A DNA stretch of 64,000 bases from Phycisphaerales bacterium (GTDB lineage: Bacteria > Planctomycetota > Phycisphaerae > Phycisphaerales > UBA1924). Below are positions 19,541-30,967 of this stretch, one piece after another; positions within the stretch are counted from its first letter, which is position 1; each line of letters opens with the position of its first letter. Below the pieces are notes generated by a model. It saw only the letters and a list, made by a program, of their open reading frames with translations. It had not been told where the DNA came from and did not search any database. The position numbers and the translations under genes are program-made. Where the stretch lies: assembly GCA_027019265.1 (NCBI GenBank), contig JALUWX010000032.1, forward strand, positions 186,001 to 250,000, in the 5' to 3' direction.

Positions 19541-20697
19541 CAGCCTTCACTCCCGGCGCTGTCGCCGTCCTCGCCTGCCGTGGTTGGGTCTCTGTCGGGG
19601 GACTTGATGAACATGATCAGCCCCTCGAGATCCTCTTCGCTGAGCGAACCCTGGAAGGAGGGCATCGCCGGCGCGAATCCCGCAACGACTTTCTCGTTGG
19701 GGTTCAGGATCGATTCTCGGATGTAGTTCTCGTCTCTCATGTGGGTCGAGCCGTCGGCGAATGCGCCCTCGGTGCCGTAGATCCCCTGCCAAGTCGGCCC
19801 CGTCCCGGGCTTGCCATCGATCGAGTGGCAGATCTGGCACTGCTGTTTCCAGATCGTTTGACCGAGCAACCAAGGGCTCTTGGGGCGCCCCCACTCCGCG
19901 ACCTTCTCTTCGAAGACCTCACGCGGAACAACACGGAGGGTCGCCGCCATGCGCGAGTGCTCGTCGCCGCAGTACTCGGCGCAGAAGATCCACATGTCAC
20001 GACCGGAGACCTCCGCGAGGACGGGGGAGCCGTCGGGGTAGACATCGACCTGATGCATGACGGTATCGCCGGCCTTGAGCTTGGGGGTCCGGAACCCGTA
20101 CCCCGTGTAGCGGTTCGGGATGACGTCCATCTTGGTCCGGAACTCGGGGATCCAGAAGGAGTGGATCACGTCCTGGGAGTGCATCCGGAGACGGACGTCG
20201 GAGTCTTCCGGGACGTAGAAGATCGGGTACTGGAGACCCGTCTGCTGAACGAGCCCATCGTTCAAGACCTGCTCGGAGAGGAACTTCTGCTCGGGGGACG
20301 ATGCGCCGTTGGGGTAGGTGACTTTCCACCCCCACTTCCATGCATCGACCTTGAGCTCCATCGCGTTCGCGGGCGCGACGACCTTGTCGGCGTATCCACG
20401 GAAACCGAGGACGAAGAACACCAGCAGCGACGCGCTCGGGACGACGGTCCAGATGATCTCGAGCAGGGTGTGGTGGTGCGGCGAGGGCTGCACGGGCACA
20501 CCGGGCTTGCGACGGTACTTGATCACGCAGTACGCGGCGAACCCGATCACGATCACGAATGAGATGATCGAGAACCAGGTGATCGCGAGGAACATCGCGT
20601 CGGATTGCGCCGCAGCCCTGGAAGCGGCGTTCCCTCCGAAGATCCAATCTTGGAGGATGCTGGGCGAATCCGCGAGTGTCGTGGTTGAAAGCATCAT
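19540..20697 (-). CDS. coxB: Cytochrome c oxidase subunit II with fused cytochrome c domain (caa3 type)
   Basis: A 385-residue subunit. Two N-terminal spans (~34-60 and ~80-100) are followed by the CuA cupredoxin domain with ligands H179, C239, E241, C243, H247 and M250. After a short linker comes a C-terminal cytochrome c domain with CQICH (287-291) and a probable axial Met345 (PAMPSF). The fusion defines caa3 oxidases and lets the enzyme take electrons directly from alternative complex III. The ATG overlaps the SCO gene stop by 4 bases. Confidence 0.95.
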
Positions 20698-21638
20698 GAC
20701 GAGTGCCCCGTTGGCGCGCCGAAGTTGGCGCCCGTTGGATGGACGGATGATTCGTGAGTGCCGTTGACCCCGGACGCGTGCTGCCGACGGCGGACACGCT
20801 CCCCGAGGAACATGAGCGTGATGAAAATGGCGAGCGCGATCACGGTGATCCCCGCGCCGACCTGCATAACCCGGAACGCGACCATGGAGTACGAGCCCGT
20901 GAGGGGGTCGTATCGATAGCAGAACCCGAGGAGCTTGTCACCGATGCTGCTCGCGATCTTCCCCTCGCTCGCATCGATGAGGGTGAGCTTGAGATCCCGC
21001 GCGGGGTAGTCGTACCCGTAGATGTACCGGGTCAGGACCCCGTCGGGGGAGATCGCCATCAGCGAGACGGGGTGCGCGAACTCGCCGCCCTGGATCTCGT
21101 TGAACGCGAACCCGACGCTCTCGGCGAGACGCGCCACGCTGGTTTCGTCCCCCGTGAAGAACTCGATCCCGTTCCGGATCTCGGGAGACCCTTCCGCGCG
21201 GTCGTACATCGCGAAGAAATCGGTTCGCTTGGTCAGCGCCTGGGTCGTGGTTTCCGTGTGGTTGAAGCTCACGACAAGGACCCGGTAATCCTCCCCCGTG
21301 TCGTAATCGAGCTCGTTCATCGTCCCTGCGAGGGAGCGGAGGACGGTCGGGCACACGATCGGGCACTCGTAATACGCGAGCACCAGGATCGTGGGCTTGT
21401 CGTCGAGGAAGTACTGCGCGAGCGCGACGTCCTTCCCGTCGGCCGTAGTGAAGACGGCGTCCATCGGGAGCTTCGAGCCCTGCTGCTCGAGCATCTCGAC
21501 CCCGTTGAGCTGACGGATCTCGTCCTTCTCGAGCACACGCTGCGCCCGAGCGATCGGCGCGGCCCCGGCGCACACCACAACCGCCGCGGCGATCGCCGTC
21601 GTGAGTCGTGTCCGTGCTGAGAGGATCGTGCGGATCAT
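20694..21638 (-). CDS. SCO1/SenC-type copper chaperone
   Basis: A 314-residue protein. Signal peptide at residues ~10-32, then a thioredoxin-like domain with the copper-binding CPIVC motif (YYECPIVCPTVLRSL) and the distal histidine (EFAHPVSLMAISPDG). A C-terminal membrane span (VGAGITVIALAIFITLMFLG) and a polar tail follow. It loads CuA of CoxB, encoded immediately downstream with overlapping stop and start. The C-terminal span is an addition often seen in respiratory-cluster SCO proteins. Confidence 0.9.
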   Translation of the reverse strand: MIRTILSARTRLTTAIAAAVVVCAGAAPIARAQRVLEKDEIRQLNGVEMLEQQGSKLPMDAVFTTADGKDVALAQYFLDDKPTILVLAYYECPIVCPTVLRSLAGTMNELDYDTGEDYRVLVVSFNHTETTTQALTKRTDFFAMYDRAEGSPEIRNGIEFFTGDETSVARLAESVGFAFNEIQGGEFAHPVSLMAISPDGVLTRYIYGYDYPARDLKLTLIDASEGKIASSIGDKLLGFCYRYDPLTGSYSMVAFRVMQVGAGITVIALAIFITLMFLGERVRRRQHASGVNGTHESSVHPTGANFGAPTGHSS

Positions 21639-21655
21639 GGGTCGATGCTGAGGGC

Positions 21656-22036
21656 TCAGTAGGACGCGATCGTCTCGGTGGTGGAGTCAGCGAGGGCTTG
21701 GTACTCAGCGAGGACGCGCGCCTTGGCGTCTTCGAGGGGGATCCGGATCGTGTCCGAATCGAGCCAGGCGTACTGCTCGAGCGAGGCCTTGTGCTCCTGG
21801 ATCTCGTTCCAGGTCGCGCCGCTGATCTCGTCCGTCTCGTTCACACTCGCTTCGTAGTTGCTCATGTAGTTGTCGAAGTAGACAACGAGCCCGAGGATGA
21901 CGATGAGGACCCCGAACACCATGATGATGAGGGTGATCCCGAGCGCCTTCGGGGAAGCGGTCGCCGTGTGCTCTTGCTGCGGAGCGCCCTCTTCCTTGGT
22001 GTGGGTGTGGTACGAGTCGTGACTGTCAGCGCTCAT
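21656..22036 (-). CDS. Small membrane protein between actF and SCO
   Basis: A 126-residue protein with a His/Thr-rich N-terminus, one strong span (ALGITLIIMVFGVLIVILGLVVYF, ~31-53) and a ~70-residue extracytoplasmic helix-rich tail. Its place directly after actF suggests an ActG-like or oxidase accessory subunit, but no diagnostic residue supports that. It starts 95 bases after the actF stop and ends 18 bases before the SCO start. Confidence 0.65.
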   Translation of the reverse strand: MSADSHDSYHTHTKEEGAPQQEHTATASPKALGITLIIMVFGVLIVILGLVVYFDNYMSNYEASVNETDEISGATWNEIQEHKASLEQYAWLDSDTIRIPLEDAKARVLAEYQALADSTTETIASY

Positions 22037-22131
22037 TGCTGAGTCCTCCGTTGTGGATCGGGCCGACGTTCAGGCCCGGAGTTCGTTCGTTCGGCGCGTC
22101 GTGTTCGGGACGCGCGGGTGTGTTCTCTGTA

Positions 22132-23454
22132 TCAGACGTAGTTCTTGTGCTTCATCGCTTCGTGGAGCAGCGGGTCCTTGGTGGGGATCAGCGGGGACTT
22201 CGTGACCTTCATGGACACGAACCACCCGAAGAGGAAGATGATCCCGAGGGCGCCCGCGGCGTAGATCACCAGACCCGGGACATCGAGCGCTTTCGCTTCA
22301 CCGATCGTGACCATGGGGAGGATGATCCAAGCCATGTCCAGCGCGATCATGACGAGCATGTACACGCCCATGAACGCGAGGATCTTGGGGTTGCGCTTGA
22401 TCCCGCGGAAGATGAGGATGAGGAACGGCGCGATGAAGTGCCCGATGCACATCACCATGAAGAGCCAGTTCCACCCCAGCTCCTTGCGGGCCGTGAACCA
22501 CATGGTTTCTTCCGGGATGTTCGAGTACCAGATCAGGAAGTACTGGGAGAACGAGATGTACGCCCAGAACACCGTGAACCCGAACATGAGCTTGCCCATG
22601 TCGTGGTAGTGCTCTTCCGTGACGAGCCCCTGGAGACGCCCGGCCGTCCGGAGCAGCGCCGTGACGAGCACGATCGCGCTCATCGCGCCGAGCGCACACG
22701 ACGCGAAGTAGTACACACCCCACATCGTGGAGAAGAATCGGTAATCGAGCGACATCAGGAAGTCGAAGGCGCAGAAGGTCAAGGAGAGCGCGAAGAACGG
22801 GATCCCGAAGCTCGCGAAGAACCGGGCTTTCCGTCCGTACGAACGGTCGCCCGTCTCGTCGGTCTTGATCGACCATGCGCGGAGCCGGTTCGAGAGCACA
22901 ACCCAGATGATCGCGTACACGATGACCCGGACCACAAAGAACGGCCCGTTGAGGTACGCCGCCTTCGCTTCGATAAGGTGATTCCCTTCCCGAACGCTCG
23001 GATCGAGCCACTCGAGGAGCACCCCGTTGGACGCGACCTCGACAATCGCGATGACCACAAGGATCAGCGCGGGGATCCATACGAGCGAAGCCATGTTCTC
23101 GAGCTGACGGCGGATCGTGATCGACCACCCGGCGTTGAGCGCGTGGAAGACCATGACCCAGAACAGCGACCCGAGCGCGACGGCGAGGACGGTGAAGACC
23201 CCGATCTCGATCCCGGCGAGCGCGTGCCCGAAACTGATCGAGAACGCGCCGACGGCCGACACGAGGAGGAACACCAGCGCCACCACGAGCATCGCGCGTC
23301 CGACCTTGGCGGCGGATCGGCTCGAGAGGTTGATGTTGTCTTCGTGCATCCGCGCGTCGTTCGCGATGGTGCTCAGACGCTTCGCCCAGGCCTCGTCGGA
23401 GATCGCGGTCTGGACCGGCGCGGGTTTGTTGGCTTTCGCGGCGAACTGGCTCAT
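22132..23454 (-). CDS. actF: Alternative complex III subunit ActF (NrfD-like membrane subunit)
   Basis: A 440-residue protein with ~10 membrane spans, for example MLVVALVFLLVSAVGAFSIS and WNWLFMVMCIGHFIAPFLIL. It has the pattern of the second NrfD-like quinol-interacting subunit: FHALNAGWSITIRRQLENMA, SLDYRFFSTMWGVYYFASC, and WFTARKELGWNWLF. In alternative complex III this subunit and ActC form the membrane core. Its ATG overlaps the actE stop by 4 bases. Confidence 0.9.
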   Translation of the reverse strand: MSQFAAKANKPAPVQTAISDEAWAKRLSTIANDARMHEDNINLSSRSAAKVGRAMLVVALVFLLVSAVGAFSISFGHALAGIEIGVFTVLAVALGSLFWVMVFHALNAGWSITIRRQLENMASLVWIPALILVVIAIVEVASNGVLLEWLDPSVREGNHLIEAKAAYLNGPFFVVRVIVYAIIWVVLSNRLRAWSIKTDETGDRSYGRKARFFASFGIPFFALSLTFCAFDFLMSLDYRFFSTMWGVYYFASCALGAMSAIVLVTALLRTAGRLQGLVTEEHYHDMGKLMFGFTVFWAYISFSQYFLIWYSNIPEETMWFTARKELGWNWLFMVMCIGHFIAPFLILIFRGIKRNPKILAFMGVYMLVMIALDMAWIILPMVTIGEAKALDVPGLVIYAAGALGIIFLFGWFVSMKVTKSPLIPTKDPLLHEAMKHKNYV

Positions 23455-24251
23455 CCTTCACCCCCGTCCGTGGATTCGGTTGATTCGGCGGCCGGGGGCG
23501 CACCGAGGGAGCTGATCACGCTCGGGTCCACGTCGTCCATCGTCGCGTTGGACGCGGCCTGGAGGACCCGGAGGTACGCAACAATCGCCCAAGCATCGTG
23601 CTCGTTGACGGCGTGCCCGTACGAGGGCATCCGGATGGTGCCGTCTTCTGTGTACAGACCGTTCCGGATGATGTGGAACAGGTAGCCGTCGGATCCCTGC
23701 GCCCCCGCGCGATCGAGGAAACGAGCGTCCTGCGCGAGGTTCGCCGGGGGGATGGACCAGAGCCGACCGACGGTCCCGGAGTTCCCACCGAGCCCGTCGT
23801 ACCCGTGGCACATCGAGCAGTAGATATCGAACCGTTCCTGACCACGCTCGATGAGCTCGCTCGTGACCTCGACGGGCATGACCGGAACGTATTGATCGGT
23901 GGTCCCGGAAACGAGCCCGAAGGCGTAGGTCTCGTCGGCATCGAGCATGGAAGCCCGATCCTCGAGGTAGGTCCCGCCCCATTCCGAATGCTCAAGCATC
24001 GCCGGGTCGTGCGCCGTCGAACCGAACGCGACCACACCATCGACGTGCGTGCGTTGGGACGAGCCATCTTCGAAGAACTTCGACGATGTCTGCGCTTTGA
24101 CCTTGGGCTGGTGGTCCATATCGGGGAAGAAGCGACGCGGCGGCTCGTCCGAGCGATCGCCCCGGCAAGCCCCGAGCGTCATCACGCTCGCCCCGAGCAG
24201 ACCCAACGCGAGGTACGCGCTGAACCCTGATGTGTGTCGTGTCGTGTGCAT
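23451..24251 (-). CDS. actE: Alternative complex III subunit ActE, monoheme cytochrome c lipoprotein
   Basis: A 266-residue lipoprotein. The signal peptide ends in TLGAC (Cys29). A ~100-residue linker domain precedes one cytochrome c domain with CSMCH (145-149) and a likely axial methionine in RMPSYGHAV. It passes electrons from ActA toward the oxidase. The start at 24251 has GAGGA 11 bases upstream and gives a compact signal peptide; an ATG at 24272 overlapping the actD stop is the alternative. Confidence 0.88.
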   Translation of the reverse strand: MHTTRHTSGFSAYLALGLLGASVMTLGACRGDRSDEPPRRFFPDMDHQPKVKAQTSSKFFEDGSSQRTHVDGVVAFGSTAHDPAMLEHSEWGGTYLEDRASMLDADETYAFGLVSGTTDQYVPVMPVEVTSELIERGQERFDIYCSMCHGYDGLGGNSGTVGRLWSIPPANLAQDARFLDRAGAQGSDGYLFHIIRNGLYTEDGTIRMPSYGHAVNEHDAWAIVAYLRVLQAASNATMDDVDPSVISSLGAPPAAESTESTDGGEG

Positions 24252-24271
24252 GGGCTTTGATCCTCGCGGCA

Positions 24272-24889
24272 TCACTCGGCGTCCTCGATGAGCGCGATGT
24301 GCGTGCCTCCCGCTTTCTCGAGCAGGGCACGGGTCTGGACGGGATCGAACTTCGGATCGTCCGCTTCGATCGCGATGATGAAGCGGTCGTCCGAGACCTT
24401 CAGGAACCGCTCATGCGAGAAGAGCGGGTGGTGGAACCGGGGGAGCCCGTTGAGCGCGAGCATCCCGAACAGGCACATGAAGGCCGTGAACAGAACACCC
24501 AGCTCGAACATGATCGGGACAAAGGGTTCCCAAGCGTCGTAGGGCTTCCCTTGGACAACCATGGGATAGAGGATGTCCGATGTCCCCCACTGGAGGACGA
24601 TCGCCGTCAGCACACCCGTGATCGCCGCGCCACCGGCCATCAGGGGGAGCTTGGTGGTCTTGATCCCCATCGCGGATTCCATGTCGTGGATCGGGAAGGG
24701 GGTGTGGACATCCCACTTGGAGTAGCCCGCATCACGGACGTGCTCCGCGGCGTGGAAGACGGCCGGGACTTCGGTGAACTCCGCGACGATCCCGTGGACC
24801 CGCGCGCCCGATTCGGACACGAAGCGCGGCGCGGGCTTGCGCACCAGCATGGGGAAGTAGTCAGCGGCTTGGCTCAGCAGTGATGTCAT
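24272..24889 (-). CDS. actD: Alternative complex III subunit ActD (DUF3341)
   Basis: A 205-residue protein of the DUF3341 family. An N-terminal cytoplasmic ferredoxin-like part (VPAVFHAAEHVRDAGYSKWDVHTPFPIH) precedes two spans (LPLMAGGAAITGVLTAIVLQ and FVPIMFELGVLFTAFMCLFG). The HTPFPIHxM-like motif is the family hallmark. It is a membrane subunit of alternative complex III, here between actC (1 base gap) and actE. Confidence 0.92.
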   Translation of the reverse strand: MTSLLSQAADYFPMLVRKPAPRFVSESGARVHGIVAEFTEVPAVFHAAEHVRDAGYSKWDVHTPFPIHDMESAMGIKTTKLPLMAGGAAITGVLTAIVLQWGTSDILYPMVVQGKPYDAWEPFVPIMFELGVLFTAFMCLFGMLALNGLPRFHHPLFSHERFLKVSDDRFIIAIEADDPKFDPVQTRALLEKAGGTHIALIEDAE

Positions 24890-24890
24890 C

Positions 24891-26486
24891 TCAGTGACCC
24901 CCTTCGTCGTGGTCCGGGTGCGGCGAAGCTTGCGGCATCACGATCTTGACCTCCGCGAGCGCGAACACGGGGAGGAACTTGAGGAACAGGAGGAACAGCG
25001 TCATGAAGATCCCGCACGATCCCACGAAGGTCAGGATGTCCACCCAGGTCGGGAAGAACATGTGCCATTCGCCGGGGATGAACGCACGGTGGAGCGAGGT
25101 CACGATGATCACGAACCGCTCGAACCACATCCCGATCGTGACGGCGAGCGCGACGATCCAGATGACGAGCGGGTTCTGACGGAAGCTCCGCTTCCAGAAG
25201 AGCTGGGGGAAGACCACGTTGCACGTGATCATCGTCCAGTACGCCCACCAGTACGGCGCTTTGGCCGGGTTCACACGGTTGTTCGCGAAGACCGCAAACT
25301 CGTACTCGTTCGCGCCGTACCACGCGATGAAGAACTCCATCCCGTACGCGAAGCCCACCATCGTCCCCGTGAGGAGGAGGATCTTCGCCATGTTCTCCAG
25401 GTGACGGAGGGTGAGCAGGTCGGAGAAGTTCGGGAGGATCACCCGGAGCGGGATCAGGAGGAAGAGCACCATCGCGAACCCGCCGAAGACGGCACCCGCA
25501 ACGAAGTACGGGGGGAAGATCGTCGTGTGCCAACCCGGGAGGATCGAGGTCGCGAAGTCGAACGAAACGATCGAGTGCACCGAGAGCACGAGCGGGGTCG
25601 AGATCCCCGCGAGCATCAGGTACGCCTTCTCGTAGCGGTGCCAGTGACGGCTCGAGAATCGCCACCCGAGCGAGAGCGCCCCGTAGACGAACATCCGGAT
25701 CGTGTCGGGACGGATCATCCAGGGGAGGATGAGGTCCTTCCCGATGGGCATGGGGATCCCGAAGGGACGGGAGAGGTTGTTCGCTCTCCGGAGCGCCGCG
25801 CGGTCGCGCAGCGTTGCGATGTCCGGGATCATCCCCATGTACCAGAAGAGCAGCGAAACCGTCGCGTAGGTCGAGACGGCGAAGACGTCCCAGAGCAGAG
25901 GTGAGCGGAAGTTGGGCCAGATCCCGTTCGAGTTCGGGATCGGGAAGAGGAACCATGCAAACCACACACGACCGACGTGGATCCCCGGGAAGATCCCCGC
26001 GCAGACCACGGCGAAGATCGTCATCGCTTCCGCCGAGCGGTTCACGGCCGTGCGCCAGTTCTGCTTGAGCAGACACAGAATCGCGGAGATCAGCGTCCCG
26101 GCGTGGCCGATACCGATCCAGAACACGAAGTTCGTGATGTCCCAAGCCCAGTCAACCTGGTTGTTGAGACCCCAGACACCAACACCCGTGATGATCAGGT
26201 AAAGGATCATGATCTGGGCGATCCCCGCAACGCTCATCGAGAGCGTGAGGGCCGCGAGCCAGAGCTTGGGCATCTTCGCCTCGGCGTAGCCGCAGACGAT
26301 GTTGGTCACTTCTCCGAAGGATCGGTCCCCGAGGACGAGTGGTGCACGCTTCCCGGGGTCTTCCGAGAGTGTGCCGTCGTCGCTCGATCCGGGGATCGTC
26401 TTCTGCGGGCGCGGCAGGGGTTGCGTGCCGGGTTCGACCCCGTGCATCCTGTTCGCGAGTGATTGATCGGGATGGATGGCGCTCAT
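24891..26486 (-). CDS. actC: Alternative complex III subunit ActC (NrfD/PsrC-like quinol-binding subunit)
   Basis: A 531-residue integral membrane protein with ~10 spans. It has NrfD-family features: [20 protein letters not shown], a conserved acidic/His-containing span near the proposed quinol site, [15 protein letters not shown], and [20 protein letters not shown]. It oxidises menaquinol or ubiquinol and feeds electrons to the ActB/ActA module. The N-terminal 60 residues are cytoplasmic and include [13 protein letters not shown]. It starts 19 bases after actB. Confidence 0.93.
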   Translation of the reverse strand: MSAIHPDQSLANRMHGVEPGTQPLPRPQKTIPGSSDDGTLSEDPGKRAPLVLGDRSFGEVTNIVCGYAEAKMPKLWLAALTLSMSVAGIAQIMILYLIITGVGVWGLNNQVDWAWDITNFVFWIGIGHAGTLISAILCLLKQNWRTAVNRSAEAMTIFAVVCAGIFPGIHVGRVWFAWFLFPIPNSNGIWPNFRSPLLWDVFAVSTYATVSLLFWYMGMIPDIATLRDRAALRRANNLSRPFGIPMPIGKDLILPWMIRPDTIRMFVYGALSLGWRFSSRHWHRYEKAYLMLAGISTPLVLSVHSIVSFDFATSILPGWHTTIFPPYFVAGAVFGGFAMVLFLLIPLRVILPNFSDLLTLRHLENMAKILLLTGTMVGFAYGMEFFIAWYGANEYEFAVFANNRVNPAKAPYWWAYWTMITCNVVFPQLFWKRSFRQNPLVIWIVALAVTIGMWFERFVIIVTSLHRAFIPGEWHMFFPTWVDILTFVGSCGIFMTLFLLFLKFLPVFALAEVKIVMPQASPHPDHDEGGH

Positions 26487-26505
26487 GGGTGCGTCGCTCC
26501 GTGCC

Positions 26506-29500
26506 TTATGCGTGAGCGCCGAGCACCTTCAGGCTCAGCGCGTATCCCTGGTCTGTGTACTGCTTCATCGAATCGAGGTACGACGTCGCCGACGAGTGTG
26601 CCTCGCCTTCGTGGGTGTCGTGCGATCCGTTATCGTGCGAACCACCATGGTCGTCATGGTGATCGCCGTGATCATCGCCGTGTCCCGACCCGTGGCCGTC
26701 ACCGTGACCGGCGCCGTGAGATCCGTGAGAGAGCGGGTCGTGCTCGTCGTACACACGGATATCGGGGTTGGGGTTCCGGACACGCATCATGTAGGTGGTG
26801 CGCGGGCGGGTGTTGAGGTACCCGAGGAGTTGGTACGTGCGGTGCGATTCCCGCTCGTGCGAGACGCGCGAACTCGGATCGAGGATGTCCCCGAACGCGA
26901 TCGCGTCCGTCGGACAAGCCTGCTGACACGCGACCTGGAAGAACCCGTCGGGGATCGGGGCCGTCTGCCCCTTCTCCGTCCAGAGCCCCTGGATTTTCGC
27001 GTCCTGGCGCGCCTCGTTGACGCGCTGGATGCAGTACGTGCACTTCTCGATGACACCGCGCGACCGGACGGTCACGTGGGGGTTGAACTTCATCTTGCTG
27101 ATCTCGTCGAGCTTCTTGCGGAGGCGCGGGGGGATCAGGTTCTGGTTGAAGGTCCGATCGGGCGCGATGTGCTCGTCGAAGAGCTCTTCGCCTTCCTTCG
27201 TGACGTAGTTCGGGTTGAGCCCGCCGTTGAACTTGGCCGGCCCGAAGTCGAAGAAGTTGAATCGGCGGACCTTGTACGGGCAGTTGTTCGCGCAGTAGCG
27301 CGTCCCGATACAGCGGTTGTACGCGATGTCGTTCGTGCCCTCGGGGCCGTGGACCGTCGCGTTCACCGGGCAGACCGTTTCACACGGCGCGTTCTCGCAG
27401 TGCACACACGCGACGGGCTGCGCGTAGAGCTCGTCGGGGTTGTTCAGGTCATCGCCGACGAAGTAGCGATCCACACGGATCCAAGCCATTTCGCGGCCCT
27501 TCGCGACCTCGGACTTCCCGACGACGGGGATGTTGTTCTCGCTCTGACACGCAACCGTGCACGCGCTGCAGCCCGTGCACGAGTTCAGGTCGATCGACAT
27601 CCCCCACTGCGGCCCGGTGCTGTAAGCCGATCCGGGCTTGGGATCCGTGAGCGACTCCGAATACGGGCTCTCATACGACCCGACGTTCGGGGGCGTGTGC
27701 GAGAGCTCACCCATCTGCTCCGCGACATTCAGAGACTGGGAGTAGTGACCGTAGATCTTGTCCTTGACGTCCTTGGGATCATGCTTCGCGTGCTCGTCGA
27801 ACCAGGGCTTGTCGATCGCGCGGACGATCGTCGTGCGCGACTCGAGGGACCAATGGTTCTGGGTCGAAGCGATCGTGTATGTCCCGCTCGCTTTCTCGAT
27901 GGTCGCGCCCCGCGCGAACATCAGCGACTCGGGCTTGATGTCGTAGGTGTTGAACCCGACGTTGTTCCCGACGAGCCCTGCGTTGGTGCGCCCGTATCCG
28001 AGCTTGATCGCGACGGTGTTGTCGGCCATCCCCGGGAGGATCCACGCCGCCATCGTCATCTCACGACCACCGAGCTTGATGGTCACGAGCTGCGCCTGAG
28101 GCATCTGCTGCTTGGTGTAGGGGTTGAACTCGTCCTGCGCCGTGTGCTCCGGGAGGATCCCGAGCGCCTTGGCCGTCTTCGGGCTCAGGAGCAGCGGGTT
28201 GTCCCAGACGACGGAGGAACCGAACTCGGGGAGTTCTTGCATCCACCCGTTGTTCGCTTTGGATCCGTCGTTGCGGTGGTCCGTGTAGAACACCACGTCG
28301 AGCGATTCCTTGCCCGGCGCGTCCTTCGCGCCGTTCCGCGCGTAGGTCCGAACCAGCGTGTCCATGACCATCTGGGTGCGCGGGTTGGTCGTGACGGGAG
28401 AAACACGGGCTTCGCCCATGACACCGTTGTGGAGCCCGGCGCGCCATGCCTTGTCGAACCCGGTTCCGCTTGTTCCCGTGATGTCCTGGAGAGCGCGACG
28501 AACGATGGAGTACCCATCGCCGGCCGGCGCGTCCTGGAGACCCGCGCCGACGATCGAGAACATCAGTTCGATGTCCGAACGCGCGGGGTCGTAGAGCGGC
28601 GCGATCATGGGCTGCTGGATGCTGATCTGGCCGTCGATGCCCGAGATCGCGTCCCACGCTTCAAGGGAGTGGGTCCCGTTGAGGGACCAGGTTGAAGCGG
28701 CCGCCGTCTCCGAGGAGCCGCAACTGAGTGTGATCGTGTTCGGGACCGCATCGAATGCTTCGCGGAACCCGCTCGCGCCCGGCGCGTCGTAGTACGGGTT
28801 CGTGTTCAGACACACGAGAGTGTCGATCGTCCCGCGATCGATGAGCTGCTTGAGCTGCTTGAGCGAGGTGTCCGAGTCCCGCGCGGAGACCTGGTCCATC
28901 GGGAAGAACTCGACGATCCCTTCGTCCTGCGCCCCGAGGGTCTCGTTGATGACCTGACACAACGCCCACGCTTCGGTGCTGAGGTTGTCGCTCGGGAGGA
29001 TGACCGAGTGACCCCGGTGCGCCCAGAGATCCTCAGCGATCGCCGTAATCTCAGCCGCACTGATCCCCATGACATCGCCGGTGAACGCTTCAGCAGCGTT
29101 CGCGAGGGCCGGCCGGTTCCCGGCCTTCTTGATGACGGCCTTGGTCAGCGCGAGCACGAAGTTGTGCACCTGCGAAGGCGCGACACGGAAACGGTGGTCC
29201 GCGATCGCGCCGATGGACGAGGGCTTCTCCTCGACGGCGTACACACGGCTCATCTCCTCGCCCGAGCCATGGATCTTCCGGGTCGCCGCGAGTTCACGCT
29301 CAAGACGGAGCGCCTCAGGGCCGTCGGAGCACTGCCCCGTCCCGACCGAGACGATGCGCTGCGCCTTGCTCAGCGAGTAGCGCGTCCAGTGGGGACCTCC
29401 GAGGTAGAAGTGCGAGCCCTCGACGTGCCCACGGTCCTCGCTCGGGGACCACGGGGTGAACGTCGCTTGAGGCCAGCGGCGCTGGAGCAGCGCGAGGACC

Positions 29501-30162
29501 GAGTCACGCGCAACGGAGGTCCGCTTGTCGATGATGAACGCGAGCCCCTGACCACGGGTCTGGTCGAACTTCGTGAAGTGCTCGTTGGACCATGCATCGA
29601 AGTCGTCCCAGGTCGCCGCGAGCTTCCCACGCGCGGGATTGTCGTAGACGGGGTACTTCAGACGATCCGGATCGTACAGATCGAGCACGCTCGACTGTGC
29701 GAACGCGCTGGACTTGCCCTGGTTGTTCGGGTGGAGCGGGTTCCCCTCGATCTTCGTGGGACGACCCTCGTGGGTCTCGACGAGCAGACCCTCGACCCCC
29801 CCACCCGGGAGCGCGAGCGCTGTCGCGAAGAACAAGGGTTTCCCGGGGATCACATGCTCGGGGACTTCCTTCGCGTAGGGAAGGATCTTGTGATCCGGAC
29901 GACGGCAGCCGGGGATCGTCGCCGCGCCGGCGAGCGCCATCGACGCGCCCATGACCTTCATAAAGGAACGCCGAGAAGTCTCCTCAAGCACCGAAGCGCC
30001 GCCGGGGAACTCGCGTTCGACGAACTCCTTGAACTCACCCGTCTGGGTGTACTCGTCAAGCGAGCGCCAGTACTTGCGCCCGGAGAGGGTGTGGAGCTCG
30101 GGCGCCGATTCGGGGATCGGCGTCGTCTCTTTCGTCGAAGGGCACTGGTCGATGTTGCTCAT
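26506..30162 (-). CDS. actB: Alternative complex III subunit ActB (molybdopterin-like domain fused to iron-sulfur domain)
   Basis: A 1218-residue periplasmic fusion. A twin-arginine motif RRSFMKVMG at ~64 is followed by a hydrophobic stretch ending in a GC lipobox. The first ~750 residues resemble a molybdopterin oxidoreductase but, as in the family, carry no cofactor-binding Cys cluster. Residues ~850-1100 hold ferredoxin clusters: [48 protein letters not shown] and CQQACP. A very His/Asp-rich region (~1130-1185) near the C-terminus is unusual. It connects quinol oxidation in ActC to the ActA hemes. Confidence 0.94.
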   Translation of the reverse strand: MSNIDQCPSTKETTPIPESAPELHTLSGRKYWRSLDEYTQTGEFKEFVEREFPGGASVLEETSRRSFMKVMGASMALAGAATIPGCRRPDHKILPYAKEVPEHVIPGKPLFFATALALPGGGVEGLLVETHEGRPTKIEGNPLHPNNQGKSSAFAQSSVLDLYDPDRLKYPVYDNPARGKLAATWDDFDAWSNEHFTKFDQTRGQGLAFIIDKRTSVARDSVLALLQRRWPQATFTPWSPSEDRGHVEGSHFYLGGPHWTRYSLSKAQRIVSVGTGQCSDGPEALRLERELAATRKIHGSGEEMSRVYAVEEKPSSIGAIADHRFRVAPSQVHNFVLALTKAVIKKAGNRPALANAAEAFTGDVMGISAAEITAIAEDLWAHRGHSVILPSDNLSTEAWALCQVINETLGAQDEGIVEFFPMDQVSARDSDTSLKQLKQLIDRGTIDTLVCLNTNPYYDAPGASGFREAFDAVPNTITLSCGSSETAAASTWSLNGTHSLEAWDAISGIDGQISIQQPMIAPLYDPARSDIELMFSIVGAGLQDAPAGDGYSIVRRALQDITGTSGTGFDKAWRAGLHNGVMGEARVSPVTTNPRTQMVMDTLVRTYARNGAKDAPGKESLDVVFYTDHRNDGSKANNGWMQELPEFGSSVVWDNPLLLSPKTAKALGILPEHTAQDEFNPYTKQQMPQAQLVTIKLGGREMTMAAWILPGMADNTVAIKLGYGRTNAGLVGNNVGFNTYDIKPESLMFARGATIEKASGTYTIASTQNHWSLESRTTIVRAIDKPWFDEHAKHDPKDVKDKIYGHYSQSLNVAEQMGELSHTPPNVGSYESPYSESLTDPKPGSAYSTGPQWGMSIDLNSCTGCSACTVACQSENNIPVVGKSEVAKGREMAWIRVDRYFVGDDLNNPDELYAQPVACVHCENAPCETVCPVNATVHGPEGTNDIAYNRCIGTRYCANNCPYKVRRFNFFDFGPAKFNGGLNPNYVTKEGEELFDEHIAPDRTFNQNLIPPRLRKKLDEISKMKFNPHVTVRSRGVIEKCTYCIQRVNEARQDAKIQGLWTEKGQTAPIPDGFFQVACQQACPTDAIAFGDILDPSSRVSHERESHRTYQLLGYLNTRPRTTYMMRVRNPNPDIRVYDEHDPLSHGSHGAGHGDGHGSGHGDDHGDHHDDHGGSHDNGSHDTHEGEAHSSATSYLDSMKQYTDQGYALSLKVLGAHA

Positions 30163-30231
30163 GGTCTCGTCTCGCTCGCGCCGTCTTTACCCCGGCGCGT
30201 CGTGTTCGTCATTCGTCGATCAACGACCCGA

Positions 30232-30930
30232 TCAGAAGTGGCAGGCGCCGCAGTGCTCCGGCGGCGAGTTCAGCAATGCGTCACGGAGCGACTCCGGAGT
30301 CATCCCCTCGTGCGCACGCTCCGCGAGGTCCTTCCCGAACCACTCGTTCTTCACCCAGTGAAGATCCGTGACCTTGTCCTTGGGAACCAAGTTCTCTTCC
30401 GGGTTCCGGTGGCAGTCCAAGCACCACCCCATCGAGAGCGACTCGACCTGGTGGACCACGGGCATGTTGTTGATGGAGCCGTGACAGGAGTAGCAGCTCA
30501 CCCCGACGTTGATGTGCACGTTGTGGGGGAAGTTCGCGTAGTCAGGGACGACGTGGATGTTGCGCCACTCGATGGGCTTGTCCTCGGCGTACGCATCACG
30601 GATGAACTGGACTTTCTCGTCCGTCGCGCTCGCGTTGGGACCCAGCTTGCCTTCTTCATGACACCCGTAGCACGTCTTGACCGTCGGCACATTCGCGTGC
30701 CAGGACTCTTCGACATTCGTGTGGCAGTACCGACAGTCCATCCCCAGCTTCCCGGCATGGATCTGATGGTTGAACCCGGACCCGGGCTGGGTGGGCATGT
30801 ACCCCACTTCCCAGAACTTCGGGGTCGCGTAGTACCAGAAAGCAGCGATGATGATCACAACCTTTGTGACCACAATGCCGAGCATGAATGTCGGTGCGGC
30901 ATTCATCCAACGTGGAAAGATCGGTTTCAC
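30232..30930 (-). CDS. actA: Alternative complex III subunit ActA, pentaheme cytochrome c
   Basis: A 232-residue protein with an uncleaved N-terminal span (FMLGIVVTKVVIIIAAFWYY) and five CxxCH heme sites: C66-H70, C87-H91, C146-H150, C170-H174 and C227-H231. Five hemes match ActA of known alternative complex III. A GTG at 30930 with GGAG 8 bases upstream is taken as the start; another in-frame GTG lies at 30951. It is the first gene of the respiratory cluster and diverges from ctaA. Confidence 0.93.
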   Translation of the reverse strand: MKPIFPRWMNAAPTFMLGIVVTKVVIIIAAFWYYATPKFWEVGYMPTQPGSGFNHQIHAGKLGMDCRYCHTNVEESWHANVPTVKTCYGCHEEGKLGPNASATDEKVQFIRDAYAEDKPIEWRNIHVVPDYANFPHNVHINVGVSCYSCHGSINNMPVVHQVESLSMGWCLDCHRNPEENLVPKDKVTDLHWVKNEWFGKDLAERAHEGMTPESLRDALLNSPPEHCGACHF

Positions 30931-30967
30931 AGGAGCAACTCCAGGGGCCACGATCGCGATAACGATT

